Shown: piece after piece, positions 16,315 through 24,458 of the stretch
How the letters are laid out: every line of letters starts with the position of its first letter
Position numbering within the stretch: position 1 is the first letter of the stretch
Source: Bacteroidota bacterium
GTDB taxonomy: Bacteria > Bacteroidota > Bacteroidia > Flavobacteriales > Flavobacteriaceae
Direction: 5' to 3'
Assembly (NCBI GenBank): GCA_024280635.1
Contig: JAJRPS010000007.1
Coordinates: 1-33,711 of the forward strand
DNA: 33,711 bases
Made by a program: the position numbers and the translations under genes
The notes under the pieces: model-generated
Seen by the model: the letters and a program-made list of their open reading frames with translations, nothing else
Database searches by the model: none
Told to the model about the DNA's origin: nothing

Positions 16315-17298
16315 ATGCAATTATCTGTAATCATATTGAATTATAAAGTACCTTATTTTTTAACCTTATGTTTAAAAAGTGTGCAAGCAGCAATAGTAAA
16401 TTTAGATGCTGAAATTATTGTAATCGATAACAACTCAGAAGATGAAAGCTGTCAATTGGTGTCTGATTTGTTTCCGGAAGTAATCCTACTCAAAAACACT
16501 AAAAATGTAGGTTTCTCTAAAGCTAATAATCAAGCAGTAAAAAGCGCAAAAGGAGAATATGTTTGTATTTTAAATCCAGATACTGTTGTTGCAGAAGACA
16601 CCTTTACAACCCTTTTAAAATTTATAAGCACAAAAAGTAATGTAGGAATTGTAGGATGTAAATTGATTGATGGTGCAGGTAAATATCTGCCAGAAAGTAA
16701 GCGAAATATCCCCACACCAGAAATAGCGATAAAAAAGATTTTCGGTTTTTCTAAGAATTATTATGTCAATGATGTGCAAGAGAATGAAATTGGAAAAGCA
16801 GCTGTATTTGTAGGCGCTTTTATGCTAATAAAGCGTAGTGTATATGAACAAGTAGGTGGTTTTGATGAAGACTATTTTATGTACGGAGAAGATATTGATT
16901 TGTCTTATAAAATACAACAAGCTGGTTTTGGTAATTATTATAATGGGCAAGTAACAGTAATTCATTATAAAGGAGAAAGTACTTTAAAAAACGCACAATA
17001 TGCTTCTCGGTTTTATGGGGCAATGCAATTGTTTTATCAAAAACATTTTCGTAAAAATATTCTTTTTGATGCACTTGTTTTTCTAGGAATAAAAATATTA
17101 CCACTCTTGCCAACATCACCCAAAAAAATAGCAATAAAAGAAACAATAGTTTTAGATAATCATAAAACATCTTTTAAAAAAATTATCCAAACTATTGCCA
17201 CACAGCAAAATTATTATACCATTATCCCCAACGGTTGTAAATTTAGTATTGGAAGTAATAGTTCCAATAGTAGAGGAGAAGTAGAACATTACGTTTAA
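16315..17298 (+). CDS. Family 2 glycosyltransferase
   Basis: A 327-residue GT-A fold glycosyltransferase of the GT2, rhamnosyltransferase (WbbL)-like group. The start MQLSVIILNYKVPYFLTLCL with EIIVIDNNSEDESCQLV is the nucleotide-binding Rossmann part; YVCILNPDTVVAEDTF (about 82-97) holds the metal-binding Asp; GAFMLIKRSVYEQVGGFDED and MYGEDIDLSYKIQQAGFG (about 188-205) carry the catalytic acidic residues. The last 70 residues are basic and amphipathic and may contact the membrane. Acceptor and sugar are unknown; a role in surface polysaccharide or lipid-linked glycans is likely by family. It starts 2 bases after recR and is probably co-transcribed. Its stop is only 6 bases before the operator-like core at 17305. 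Confidence 0.9.
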   Translation: MQLSVIILNYKVPYFLTLCLKSVQAAIVNLDAEIIVIDNNSEDESCQLVSDLFPEVILLKNTKNVGFSKANNQAVKSAKGEYVCILNPDTVVAEDTFTTLLKFISTKSNVGIVGCKLIDGAGKYLPESKRNIPTPEIAIKKIFGFSKNYYVNDVQENEIGKAAVFVGAFMLIKRSVYEQVGGFDEDYFMYGEDIDLSYKIQQAGFGNYYNGQVTVIHYKGESTLKNAQYASRFYGAMQLFYQKHFRKNILFDALVFLGIKILPLLPTSPKKIAIKETIVLDNHKTSFKKIIQTIATQQNYYTIIPNGCKFSIGSNSSNSRGEVEHYV

Positions 17299-17304
17299 AA
17301 ATAG

Positions 17305-17335
17305 TATGCACGCATAATAAAATTATGTATCTTTG
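17305..17335 (+). promoter_or_regulatory. Promoter and MarR-type operator before the flavoprotein gene
   Basis: The core TATGCACGCATA (17305-17316) is identical to the centre of the palindrome upstream of marR. TATCTTTG at 17328-17335 is a full TAnnTTTG match, and TATG of the core lies 19 bases before it in the -33 position, exactly as at the marR promoter. The symmetry is shorter here (about 8-bp imperfect arms around AC). Transcription would start near 17342, about 11 bases before the ATG. Confidence 0.65.
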
Positions 17336-17352
17336 GGTAAAATAATTACGTT

Positions 17353-18303
17353 ATGCAAAAACCTACATTACAAGAAATATTAAACATAAAACACCCCATT
17401 ATCATGGCACCCATGTTTTTGGTGTCTAATGTAGCAATGAGTATTGCTGGAATGAAAAAAGGTGTTGCAGCTTGTATTCCTGCTTTAAATTATAGAACTT
17501 TAGAGGAACTTCGAGCCGCTTGTAAACAATTAAAAGCTGCTAAAACGGATAATGGTGCGTTTGGTTTTAATTTAATAGTAAGCAAGTCAAATCCAAAATT
17601 TGAAGGACAATTAGAAGTGATTTGTGAGGAAGGAGCTGATTTTATTATCACCTCATTAGGAAGTCCAAAAACAACAATACTAGCGGCACATAAAGTAGGA
17701 ATTAAAGTTTTTTGTGATGTTGTAAACCTAGAACATGCTAAAAAAGTAGAGGTTTTAAAGGCCGATGCCTTAATAGCGGTAAACAATGAAGCAGGAGGGC
17801 ATAGGGGGAATATTGCACCTCAAAAATTAATACAAGAATTAAATGAAAATACCAGTTTACCTGTAATATCTGCAGGAGGTGTGGCTACAAAAAAAGACAT
17901 TGATAAAATGTTAAGCTATGGAGCTGTAGGGGTATCCGTAGGGAGTTTGTTTATTGCGAGTACCGAATCTAGTGTGTCTGAAGCATATAAGCAAGCTTGT
18001 GTGGATTATAATGCCGATGATATTGTAATGACAGAAAAAATATCAGGAACCCCATGTACGGTAATTAACACACCGTATGTGCAAAAAATTGGCACAAAAG
18101 AATCGTGGTTAGAAAACCTGCTAAATAAAAATAAATCTTTAAAAAAATGGGTGAAGATGATTCGGTTTTCAATAGGAATGAATGCCGTTACTAAAGCCGC
18201 AAATAGTGCAACATACAAAACGGTTTGGGTTGCAGGACCTAGTATTTCACATACCAAAGCTATTTTACCTGTTGCAAAAATTATAGATAAATTGATAAAA
18301 TAA
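17353..18303 (+). CDS. Nitronate monooxygenase / FabK-like FMN enzyme
   Basis: A 316-residue TIM-barrel flavoprotein of the nitronate monooxygenase (2-nitropropane dioxygenase) family, which also includes the enoyl-ACP reductase FabK. Motifs: HPIIMAPMFLVSNVAMSIAG at the N-terminus, FGFNLIVSKSNPKF, ITSLGSPKTTI, the family mark NNEAGGHRGN (about 144-153) where His is the proposed catalytic base, and the FMN phosphate site SAGGVATKKDIDKMLSYGAV with GVSVGSLFIASTES (about 175-205). Sequence alone cannot separate nitronate oxidation from enoyl-ACP reduction. The promoter carries the same operator core as the marR-fad operon, which suggests a lipid-related job, for example on unusual fatty acyl groups; this is inference. 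It converges with the ftsE-like gene downstream. Confidence 0.85.
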   Translation: MQKPTLQEILNIKHPIIMAPMFLVSNVAMSIAGMKKGVAACIPALNYRTLEELRAACKQLKAAKTDNGAFGFNLIVSKSNPKFEGQLEVICEEGADFIITSLGSPKTTILAAHKVGIKVFCDVVNLEHAKKVEVLKADALIAVNNEAGGHRGNIAPQKLIQELNENTSLPVISAGGVATKKDIDKMLSYGAVGVSVGSLFIASTESSVSEAYKQACVDYNADDIVMTEKISGTPCTVINTPYVQKIGTKESWLENLLNKNKSLKKWVKMIRFSIGMNAVTKAANSATYKTVWVAGPSISHTKAILPVAKIIDKLIK

Positions 18304-18375
18304 AAAGCAGTCAATACTTATTGATTATCATTTATTTCTCAGATAAAAACAAAGCAGTTTTATAAGATGTGATCA

Positions 18376-19059
18376 TTAACTCTTTTTCTGCACCACTTCA
18401 AATAACTTTTGATCTTCCAATTTTAAGGTTTTAGAAGGGTAACGTAGTATCATGGAGTAATCATGAGTTGCCATTAATATGGTATTACCCTGTGTATTAA
18501 TTTCCCGTAAAACTTCCATGATTTCAATACTGGTTTGTGGGTCTAAATTCCCCGTAGGTTCATCGGCTAAAATAAGCTCTGGGTTGTTTAATAAAGCTCT
18601 TGCAATAGCAACACGTTGTTGTTCGCCTCCTGATATTTGATGCGGATATTTAAACCCTTTGTTTTGCATATTCACTTTCGTTAATACCTCATCTATTTTG
18701 GTTTTACATTCAGTTTTATTTTTCCAACCTGTAGCTTTTAAAACAAATTCTAAATTATCAAAAATAGTACGGTCACTTAATAATTTAAAATCTTGAAAAA
18801 CAATGCCTAATTTACGACGTAAAAACGGAATTTCCTTTTCCTTTAAGTTATTCAAGTCATAGCCAACAATGCTTCCTTCTCCTTTCTGTAAAGGTAAATC
18901 GGCATATAGGGTTTTCATAAAACTACTTTTTCCAGCACCCGTTTTACCAATTAAGTACACAAATTCTCCTTTGTTTATAGTTAAATTGATGTTGGATAGG
19001 ACTAAGTTTTCTTTCTGAAAAATAGAAGCCTCTTTTAAGGTTAAAATAGATTCTGACAT
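18376..19059 (-). CDS. ftsE: FtsE-like ABC transporter ATP-binding protein
   Basis: A 227-residue ATPase subunit. Walker A is GKTGAGKSS (38-46), the Q-loop is in LGIVFQDFKLLSDRTIFDNL, the signature motif is ISGGEQQRVAIARALLNNP (about 141-159), Walker B with the catalytic Glu is LILADEPTGNLDPQ, and the H-loop is MATHDYSMI. The sequence RRKLGIVFQDFKLL and DLPLQKGEGSIVGYDL are characteristic of FtsE, which with FtsX couples ATP hydrolysis to peptidoglycan hydrolases at the division site. No ftsX is adjacent. MacB/LolD-type ATPases are close relatives, so the name is likely, not certain. It is intact and has about 70 bases between its start and the HsdR-N gene stop, without a clear hairpin; the two may share a transcript. 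Confidence 0.82.
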   Translation of the reverse strand: MSESILTLKEASIFQKENLVLSNINLTINKGEFVYLIGKTGAGKSSFMKTLYADLPLQKGEGSIVGYDLNNLKEKEIPFLRRKLGIVFQDFKLLSDRTIFDNLEFVLKATGWKNKTECKTKIDEVLTKVNMQNKGFKYPHQISGGEQQRVAIARALLNNPELILADEPTGNLDPQTSIEIMEVLREINTQGNTILMATHDYSMILRYPSKTLKLEDQKLFEVVQKKS

Positions 19060-19128
19060 AGATATTGGAATGATTTAGGGTAAAAGTAACAACTTAAATT
19101 GAGATAATATAACAGTGTGATAAAATTA

Positions 19129-19572
19129 TTATGTGTACGAAGGTATTTCTTGTAAAAAATGATAGCGGTTTTGAGAGTAATTCATTGTGCAATAGTAGTG
19201 GTTTAAACCATTAGTAACCATTAAATAATTGGCCTGTAGTTGTAAATTGTACTGTGCTATTTGATCAAAAGTTTTTTGAGTAATCTTAATTTTAGGAGCT
19301 TTACATTCAATTAATAGATGAATACTACCATCGGTATTAAAAACCACAATATCATATCGTTTTTTTAATTTGTTGATTTTTATTTCTTTTTCAACATTAA
19401 TTAAACTCTTCGGAAAGTGTTTTTCTTCCATTAAAAAACGCACGCAATGTTGACGCACCCATTCTTCTGGAGTGAGTACAATAAATTTTTTACGGATTTC
19501 ATCAAAAATACTTACTTTATTTTCGCTATTTTTGAATCGGAATTGATATGGATGAAAATTTAGTTTTTGCAC
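19129..19572 (-). CDS. Stand-alone HsdR N-terminal (PD-(D/E)xK) domain protein
   Basis: A 147-residue protein that matches only the N-terminal nuclease-like domain of type I restriction subunit HsdR. The core motif is visible: Asp74 in KKRYDIVVFNTDGS and Glu89-Cys-Lys91 in LLIECKAPKIKIT, the D...ExK pattern of restriction-endonuclease folds, followed by FDQIAQYNLQLQANYLMVTN. The start is GTG at 19572, chosen because MQKLNFHPYQFRFKNSENKV looks like a complete N-terminus and the next Met is deep in the fold. No HsdM or HsdS is present, so this is not a restriction system. It is divergent from holA with only 48 bases between start codons. The function is unknown; a DNA repair or processing nuclease is possible. 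Confidence 0.82.
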   Translation of the reverse strand: MQKLNFHPYQFRFKNSENKVSIFDEIRKKFIVLTPEEWVRQHCVRFLMEEKHFPKSLINVEKEIKINKLKKRYDIVVFNTDGSIHLLIECKAPKIKITQKTFDQIAQYNLQLQANYLMVTNGLNHYYCTMNYSQNRYHFLQEIPSYT

Positions 19573-19620
19573 AGGGTAAAAATAGACATTTATTTCGATT
19601 TTTTTAAAGTAATTTTTAAA

Positions 19621-20625
19621 ATGGATAAAGTACGTGAAATAGTTTCGGAAATTAAAAATGGTAACGCCAAACCCATCTATTTTTTAATGGGAGATGAACC
19701 TTATTATATAGATGCTATTGCGGCATATATAGAAAAAAATGTACTTTCAGAAGAAGAAAAAAGCTTTAACCAAATGGTGTTATACGGTAGAGATGTTACT
19801 GTTACTGATATTATTGATAATGCCAAACGCTACCCCATGATGGCAGATAAGCAAGTGGTTATTGTAAAAGAAGCGCAAGATTTAAGTAGAACAATAGATC
19901 AGCTAGAAAGCTATGCAAACCAACCGCAACCCACTACTATTTTGGTGATTTGTTATAAATATAAAAAGTTAGATAAGCGTAAAAAAATATACAAAGCCAT
20001 TGCTAAAAATGGAATAATATTTGAAAGCAAACGCTTGTATGATAATCAAGTTCCAGATTGGATACGTAAGGTTTTAGCAGGTAAAAAATATACCATAAGC
20101 CCAAAAGCATCACAAATGTTGGTGGAGTTTTTGGGTGCGGATTTGGGTAAAATTAATAATGAATTAGAGAAACTTCAACTTGTTATTCCAAAAGGTACTG
20201 AAATTACACCTCAACATATTGAAGAAAACATAGGAATTAGTAAAGATTATAATAATTTCGAATTGCGCAGTGCAATAGGTGAACGCAACGTGTTAAAAGC
20301 CAATAGTATCATTAATTATTTTGCGCAAAACCCTAAAGATAATCCAATGGTGGTAACCATATCTTTAGTATATAATTTTTTTGCACAGCTGTTACAATAT
20401 CATGCTGCACCAGATAAAAGTAAATTTGCAGTTGCAAAAGTACTGGGTGTGAGTCCATATTTTGTAAAAGATTACCAAGTGGGTGCAAGAAATTATCCCA
20501 TGAAAAAAGTAAGTCAAGTAATCTCCTTATTGCGAGAAGCTGACATGAAAAGTAAAGGAGTAGGTGCAACAAACCTTTCTCAAGGTGACTTGTTGAAAGA
20601 ATTACTATTTAAAATAATGCATTAA
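19621..20625 (+). CDS. holA: DNA polymerase III subunit delta (HolA)
   Basis: A 334-residue clamp-loader subunit that opens the sliding clamp. The start is ATG at 19621 (MDKVREIVSEIKNGNAKPIY); an in-frame TTG at 19567 would overlap the divergent gene and adds an unlikely hydrophobic stretch. Family motifs include PIYFLMGDEPYYIDAIAAYI (about 18-37), then YPMMADKQVVIVKEAQ, LVICYKYKKLDKRKKIYKAI and the C-terminal domain with LGADLGKINNELEKLQL (about 180-196) and GISKDYNNFELRSAIGERN. It lacks a Walker A lysine, as expected for delta. The C-terminus (GATNLSQGDLLKELLFKIM) is typical. Length is normal. Confidence 0.93.
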   Translation: MDKVREIVSEIKNGNAKPIYFLMGDEPYYIDAIAAYIEKNVLSEEEKSFNQMVLYGRDVTVTDIIDNAKRYPMMADKQVVIVKEAQDLSRTIDQLESYANQPQPTTILVICYKYKKLDKRKKIYKAIAKNGIIFESKRLYDNQVPDWIRKVLAGKKYTISPKASQMLVEFLGADLGKINNELEKLQLVIPKGTEITPQHIEENIGISKDYNNFELRSAIGERNVLKANSIINYFAQNPKDNPMVVTISLVYNFFAQLLQYHAAPDKSKFAVAKVLGVSPYFVKDYQVGARNYPMKKVSQVISLLREADMKSKGVGATNLSQGDLLKELLFKIMH

Positions 20626-20659
20626 ACTTCTGTTTTTTACAAAAATCTGTTTAAAAATT

Positions 20660-20690
20660 ATTGATAAACCCTAAAAAGGACGTATTTTTG
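20660..20690 (+). promoter_or_regulatory. Promoter of the SF2 helicase-truA unit
   Basis: ATTG at 20660-20663 (TTG at 20661-20663), 19 bases, then TATTTTTG at 20683-20690, a full match to the Bacteroidota form. The start codon is 19 bases further on, so the leader is only about 12 bases. Confidence 0.65.
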
Positions 20691-20709
20691 CCCCCACTAA
20701 AAAAATAGC

Positions 20710-22269
20710 ATGTCCACAATATCAAGCACTGAATTAGCAGAAAGAAAAGTAGGGAAAGACCTATATAGTTATCAAAAAGGAGCCATTAATAAAATATTTA
20801 AATGTTTTGAAACCGCTCGTGAAGACTATCATTTACTATATCAGCTTCCAACTGGAGGAGGTAAAACCGTAATTTTTTCTGAAATAGTAAGGCAGTATTT
20901 AAAACATCATAAAAAAAAGGTGTTGGTAATGACACACCGTATAGAGTTGTGCAAGCAAACATCTGGAATGCTTACTGAATTTGGTGTGCATAATAAAGTA
21001 ATAGATAGTAAAGCTAATTTAGACGACCAAAAAGAATACGATTGTTTTGTGGCAATGGTAGAAACGCTAAACAATAGGCTACAAGATGGTAAATTAGATA
21101 TATCAGATATTGGATTGGTAATTATTGATGAGGCGCATTACAATTCGTTCACTAAATTATTTAAATTCTTTGAAAAATCGTTTATTTTAGGAGTAACAGC
21201 AACACCGTTAAGTTCCAATGTAAAACTACCTATGAATGATAATTATGACGAGTTAATTGTTGGAGAAACCATTGAGTCATTAATTTTAAATGAATTTTTA
21301 GCACGTGCTGAGACCTTTAGTTATAATGTAGGATTAACTTCTTTAGTTGTAGGTGCAAATGGAGATTATACCGTAAAATCATCTGAAGATTTATACACCA
21401 ATCAAGACATGTTGAGTAAGTTAATTTACGCTTATGAAACACATTCAAAAAACAAAAAGACGTTAATATTTAATAACGGTATCGCAACATCATTACATGT
21501 ATATGACACCTTTAGAGCGGCGGGTTATGCTGTTGCACATTTAGATAATACCAATAGTAAAAAGGAGCGTGCAGCCATATTAAAATGGTTTAAAGAAACA
21601 CCAAATGCTATTTTAACATCCGTAAGTATTTTAACCACAGGTTTTGATGAGCCTACTGTAGATACAATTATTTTAAATAGAGCAACAAAATCATTAACCT
21701 TATACTATCAGATGATTGGTAGAGGGTCTAGAATTTTGAAAAATAAAGATAGTTTTTCTATTATTGATTTAGGTAATAATTTACATCGATTTGGACCGTG
21801 GGGAGCCGATTTAGATTGGCAAAAGATATTCAAATCACCAAGTTATTATTTAGATAATATTTTAAGTGATGAAGAGCTAGAGGGGAATTTTAAATATGAA
21901 ATGCCTGAAGAAATGCGTGCTGAATTTTCAAAGTCAAAAGAGGTGTATTTTGATATTAAAAGAATGTACATAGAATCTGTTGAAAATGGCGAATCGTCTA
22001 AAGTAGTTTTAGAGCGTTCTATTGAGCAACACGCTAAAATATGCATTGAAAACAGTGAAGATGTGTATGATGCATTGGCTTTGTCAAAAAAATTAGGAGA
22101 AGATATTGATTACCGTATTGCGCGTTATACCAAGTGTATTAGTAAAAGCACGTATAACTTTGTGAGTTGGTTAAAAGACGATTATCGTAAAAAACTACGT
22201 GCCTATTTGCGTGATAATTTTGATCGAGATTTTGAAAAAATTCATGGACACCCTCCAATAGAAGAGTAA
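20710..22269 (+). CDS. DEAD/DEAH-box SF2 helicase (SSL2/RadD-like)
   Basis: A 519-residue superfamily 2 helicase. Motif I is QLPTGGGKTVIF (about 45-56), motif Ia VLVMTHRIELCKQT, motif II (DEAH) IIDEAHYNS (about 138-146), motif III GVTATPLSS, motif V SVSILTTGFDEPTVD and motif VI YYQMIGRGSRI. The closest domain layout is that of SSL2/XPB-like and RadD-like helicases annotated in many bacteria, with no nuclease or zinc-finger domain. The final 130 residues (after the helicase C domain) are charged, helical and of unknown fold. The stop codon overlaps the ATG of the TruA-like gene by one base (TAATG), so translation may be coupled. A DNA repair role is likely by family. Confidence 0.88.
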   Translation: MSTISSTELAERKVGKDLYSYQKGAINKIFKCFETAREDYHLLYQLPTGGGKTVIFSEIVRQYLKHHKKKVLVMTHRIELCKQTSGMLTEFGVHNKVIDSKANLDDQKEYDCFVAMVETLNNRLQDGKLDISDIGLVIIDEAHYNSFTKLFKFFEKSFILGVTATPLSSNVKLPMNDNYDELIVGETIESLILNEFLARAETFSYNVGLTSLVVGANGDYTVKSSEDLYTNQDMLSKLIYAYETHSKNKKTLIFNNGIATSLHVYDTFRAAGYAVAHLDNTNSKKERAAILKWFKETPNAILTSVSILTTGFDEPTVDTIILNRATKSLTLYYQMIGRGSRILKNKDSFSIIDLGNNLHRFGPWGADLDWQKIFKSPSYYLDNILSDEELEGNFKYEMPEEMRAEFSKSKEVYFDIKRMYIESVENGESSKVVLERSIEQHAKICIENSEDVYDALALSKKLGEDIDYRIARYTKCISKSTYNFVSWLKDDYRKKLRAYLRDNFDRDFEKIHGHPPIEE

Positions 22270-23051
22270 TGCAACGTCAATTTTACATTGTTGAAGTACA
22301 ATATTTAGGGTTTCGGTTTCACGGTTGGCAAAAACAACCAAACGTGAAAACGGTACAACTCATGATTGAGCGCACATTAGCATATGTGCTACAACATAAA
22401 AATTTTAAAATTTTAGCAGCAGGACGTACGGACGCAAAGGTTTCGGTGAACCAATCCTATTTTGAATTGTTTTTGGATGAAGGAACGCTAGATATTGACG
22501 AATTTCTACCGTTATTTAATTTGAACTTACCACAAGATATTAAAGTATTATCCATCATAAAAACAGATGCCAAATTTAATATCATACAGCATCCAAAGTT
22601 AAAAGAATACTTGTATTTGTTTTCTTTTGGAGAAAAAATTCATCCTTTTGCAGCACCTTTTATGGTGAGTTTTCCTGAAAATTTAGACATTACTTTGTTG
22701 CTAAAAGCAGCATTATTGTTTGAAGGTAAGCATGATTTTAAAAACTACATTTATAAACCTACAGAAACAACACAAACTCAAGGAGAAATAAAAACCTGTG
22801 AAATTTTGGAAAATACAGTGTATAGAGCTAATTTTTTTCCTGAAAAAAGTTATATTTTACGAGTAATAGGAGAGGGGTTTAAACGTAATCAAATACGTTT
22901 AATCATGGCAAAATTGGTGCAATTAGGCAAAGGTGAGTGTACGTTGAAAGATATTGAAAATTCATTAAGTCACCCTGAAATAATTATACCCATAACCTAT
23001 ATTGCTCCCGCTTCAGGATTAATACTGCACAAAGTAAATTTATTGGGATAG
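22269..23051 (+). CDS. Divergent TruA-like tRNA pseudouridine synthase
   Basis: A 260-residue TruA-family protein; canonical TruA converts U38-U40 in tRNA anticodon arms to pseudouridine. The fold markers are present: VEVQYLGFRFHGWQKQP at the N-terminus and the catalytic Asp55 in LAAGRTDAKVSVNQSYF. The motif differs from the usual GRTDAGVHA: Lys57 replaces Gly and Ser59 replaces His. The C-terminal motif is LRVIGEGFKRNQIRLIMAKL, where canonical enzymes read closer to GFLYNMVR. I therefore see it as a second, divergent TruA paralogue whose target may differ. The Asp, Arg53 and overall length are kept, so activity is likely. It overlaps the helicase stop by one base and converges with the 23057 gene. 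Confidence 0.83.
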   Translation: MQRQFYIVEVQYLGFRFHGWQKQPNVKTVQLMIERTLAYVLQHKNFKILAAGRTDAKVSVNQSYFELFLDEGTLDIDEFLPLFNLNLPQDIKVLSIIKTDAKFNIIQHPKLKEYLYLFSFGEKIHPFAAPFMVSFPENLDITLLLKAALLFEGKHDFKNYIYKPTETTQTQGEIKTCEILENTVYRANFFPEKSYILRVIGEGFKRNQIRLIMAKLVQLGKGECTLKDIENSLSHPEIIIPITYIAPASGLILHKVNLLG

Positions 23052-23056
23052 TGATT

Positions 23057-23488
23057 TTATCGGATGATAATATGCACTTCCTTTTTTTGATCTTCTACTT
23101 TTTCATCATATTTCATGATAAACTTATCAATCTTACTGCTGTTAAAATTACCATTAGCATCAATAAGTTTACTTTTTAATAACTTTTTCACTAATATTTT
23201 TTTAGTAAAAATATAAGATCTTGAGGTAAACGATTTGTTTTGCTCTACAAAAATTACTTTGCAATAAGTCTCCCCATTAGTATATTCGCTATCGTGTATA
23301 AATTTTAATATAATAGTTTGTGCATCGTCTAAGGTTGTAAATTCTTTTGTGAGTATAGAGTTTTCATAGTTTAAAATAGGTTTACCATCAGCAGTAACAA
23401 CTCCTTTTTTAAATTTAATTTTTTGAGCATTTGCAACTTGTAAAGCACTGATAAGTACTAATGTAATTAAGATTATTCTTTTCATCAT
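23057..23488 (-). CDS. Secreted protein of unknown function
   Basis: A 143-residue protein with a signal peptide (MMKRIILITLVLISALQVANA, cleavage before QKIKFKKG) and no further membrane segment, so it is probably periplasmic. The mature part starts with IKFKKGVVTADGKPILNYE, a pattern often seen in short flavobacterial secreted proteins, and is basic with predicted mixed alpha/beta content. It has no lipobox, no sorting domain and only one cysteine. I do not recognise the family. The gene converges with truA (5 bases between stops) and its start lies about 85 bases downstream of the rlmF stop, with a candidate -7 box at 23559-23566. Confidence 0.75.
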   Translation of the reverse strand: MMKRIILITLVLISALQVANAQKIKFKKGVVTADGKPILNYENSILTKEFTTLDDAQTIILKFIHDSEYTNGETYCKVIFVEQNKSFTSRSYIFTKKILVKKLLKSKLIDANGNFNSSKIDKFIMKYDEKVEDQKKEVHIIIR

Positions 23489-23558
23489 TGTCTGATTTAG
23501 TTATTATAAAGCCCGTTAGTGAGCTGAATTTCTAGTGTATTGTACTCAAATATTGCGC

Positions 23559-23566
23559 CAAATGTA
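23559..23566 (-). promoter_or_regulatory. Candidate -7 box for the 23057-23488 gene
   Basis: On the minus strand TACATTTG (23566 down to 23559) matches TAnnTTTG. It lies just after the rlmF stop; a -33 element would be in the end of rlmF and is not clear. The leader would be about 65 bases. Confidence 0.4.
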
Positions 23567-23573
23567 AATTGAT

Positions 23574-24458
23574 TTACCATTTTTTTTGTTCTTGTATGCT
23601 TAAAAATGTCCAAGCCATAAAGCGGGTAATTTTATTTCCTTGTTCCATTTTTATTATTCGTGTTTCCGTAGCGCCTAACTTTTTTAAAGATACCTTCATA
23701 GGTCTAATATTTTCTTTTTTAGATAATAAAGAAGTAAACCAATATACTTGTTTTTTAAATAAAGAGCTTTGATATAAATAATTGTGTAAAAAAGCCTTTT
23801 CGCCACCTTTGTAACAGAGTTCATTTTTTGTTCCGCTAAAGTTCCGTTTTGCGTTATTTTCTTTTCCTAAGCCTTTTAATTTTTGTTGAGTAGCCTTTTT
23901 AGCATCTTCTTGTGAGTTAAAAAAAGGAGGGTTGCACATGCAGGCATCAAAGGTATCAGTAGATTTTATAATGTGATTTAATATGTCGCCAGCATCAGAT
24001 TGATGTCTTAATTGAATTTTATTTTCTAGATTATTTTTATTAATAATTTGTTGTGCATTTTCAATGGAGTGCATATCAATATCCGTAGCAACAAAATTCC
24101 AATGGTATTCTTGAGTACCTAATAAAGGGTAAATACAAGTGGCTCCTGTACCAATGTCTAAAATATTTTTTTCAGAACCATTTATGGGTGTTAATAAATC
24201 TGATAAATGGTGAATGTAATCTACACGTCCAGGGATGGGAGGGCAAAGGTTTGCTTCAGAAAATTTCCAATAAGTGATGCCATAATGTGTTTGTAGTAAA
24301 GCGCTATTGAGTACTTTTACCGCTTTTGGATTGGAAAAATCAATGGTTTGATTACCAAATTTATTTACAAATACGTAACTTATTAAGTTAGGGTTTTCTT
24401 TGCACAGCAATTTAAAATCGTATCCGTTTTTATGTTTGTTGTTTGGGTGTAATGGCAT
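23574..24458 (-). CDS. rlmF: 23S rRNA (adenine1618-N6)-methyltransferase RlmF
   Basis: A 294-residue Rossmann methyltransferase that methylates A1618 (E. coli numbering) of 23S rRNA with S-adenosylmethionine. Recognition features: N-terminal HPNNKHKNGYDFKLLCKENP, which matches the family start, then GITYWKFSEANLCPPIPGRVDYI (about 77-99), cofactor motif ILDIGTGATCIYPLLG (about 117-132), ATDIDMHSIENAQQI, and the catalytic N6-adenine motif CNPPFFNS (about 174-181) with KGLGKENNAKRNFSGTKNELCYKGGE after it. The protein is complete and of normal length. It is divergent from bshA with 189 bases between starts. Modification of rRNA is its only expected role. Confidence 0.95.
   Translation of the reverse strand: MPLHPNNKHKNGYDFKLLCKENPNLISYVFVNKFGNQTIDFSNPKAVKVLNSALLQTHYGITYWKFSEANLCPPIPGRVDYIHHLSDLLTPINGSEKNILDIGTGATCIYPLLGTQEYHWNFVATDIDMHSIENAQQIINKNNLENKIQLRHQSDAGDILNHIIKSTDTFDACMCNPPFFNSQEDAKKATQQKLKGLGKENNAKRNFSGTKNELCYKGGEKAFLHNYLYQSSLFKKQVYWFTSLLSKKENIRPMKVSLKKLGATETRIIKMEQGNKITRFMAWTFLSIQEQKKW

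Noticed and set aside
19129-22269. HsdR-N domain protein plus SF2 helicase as a restriction or phage-defence system
   Set aside because: There is no methyltransferase or specificity subunit, the two genes lie on opposite strands with holA between them, and both look like common core genes of the group.
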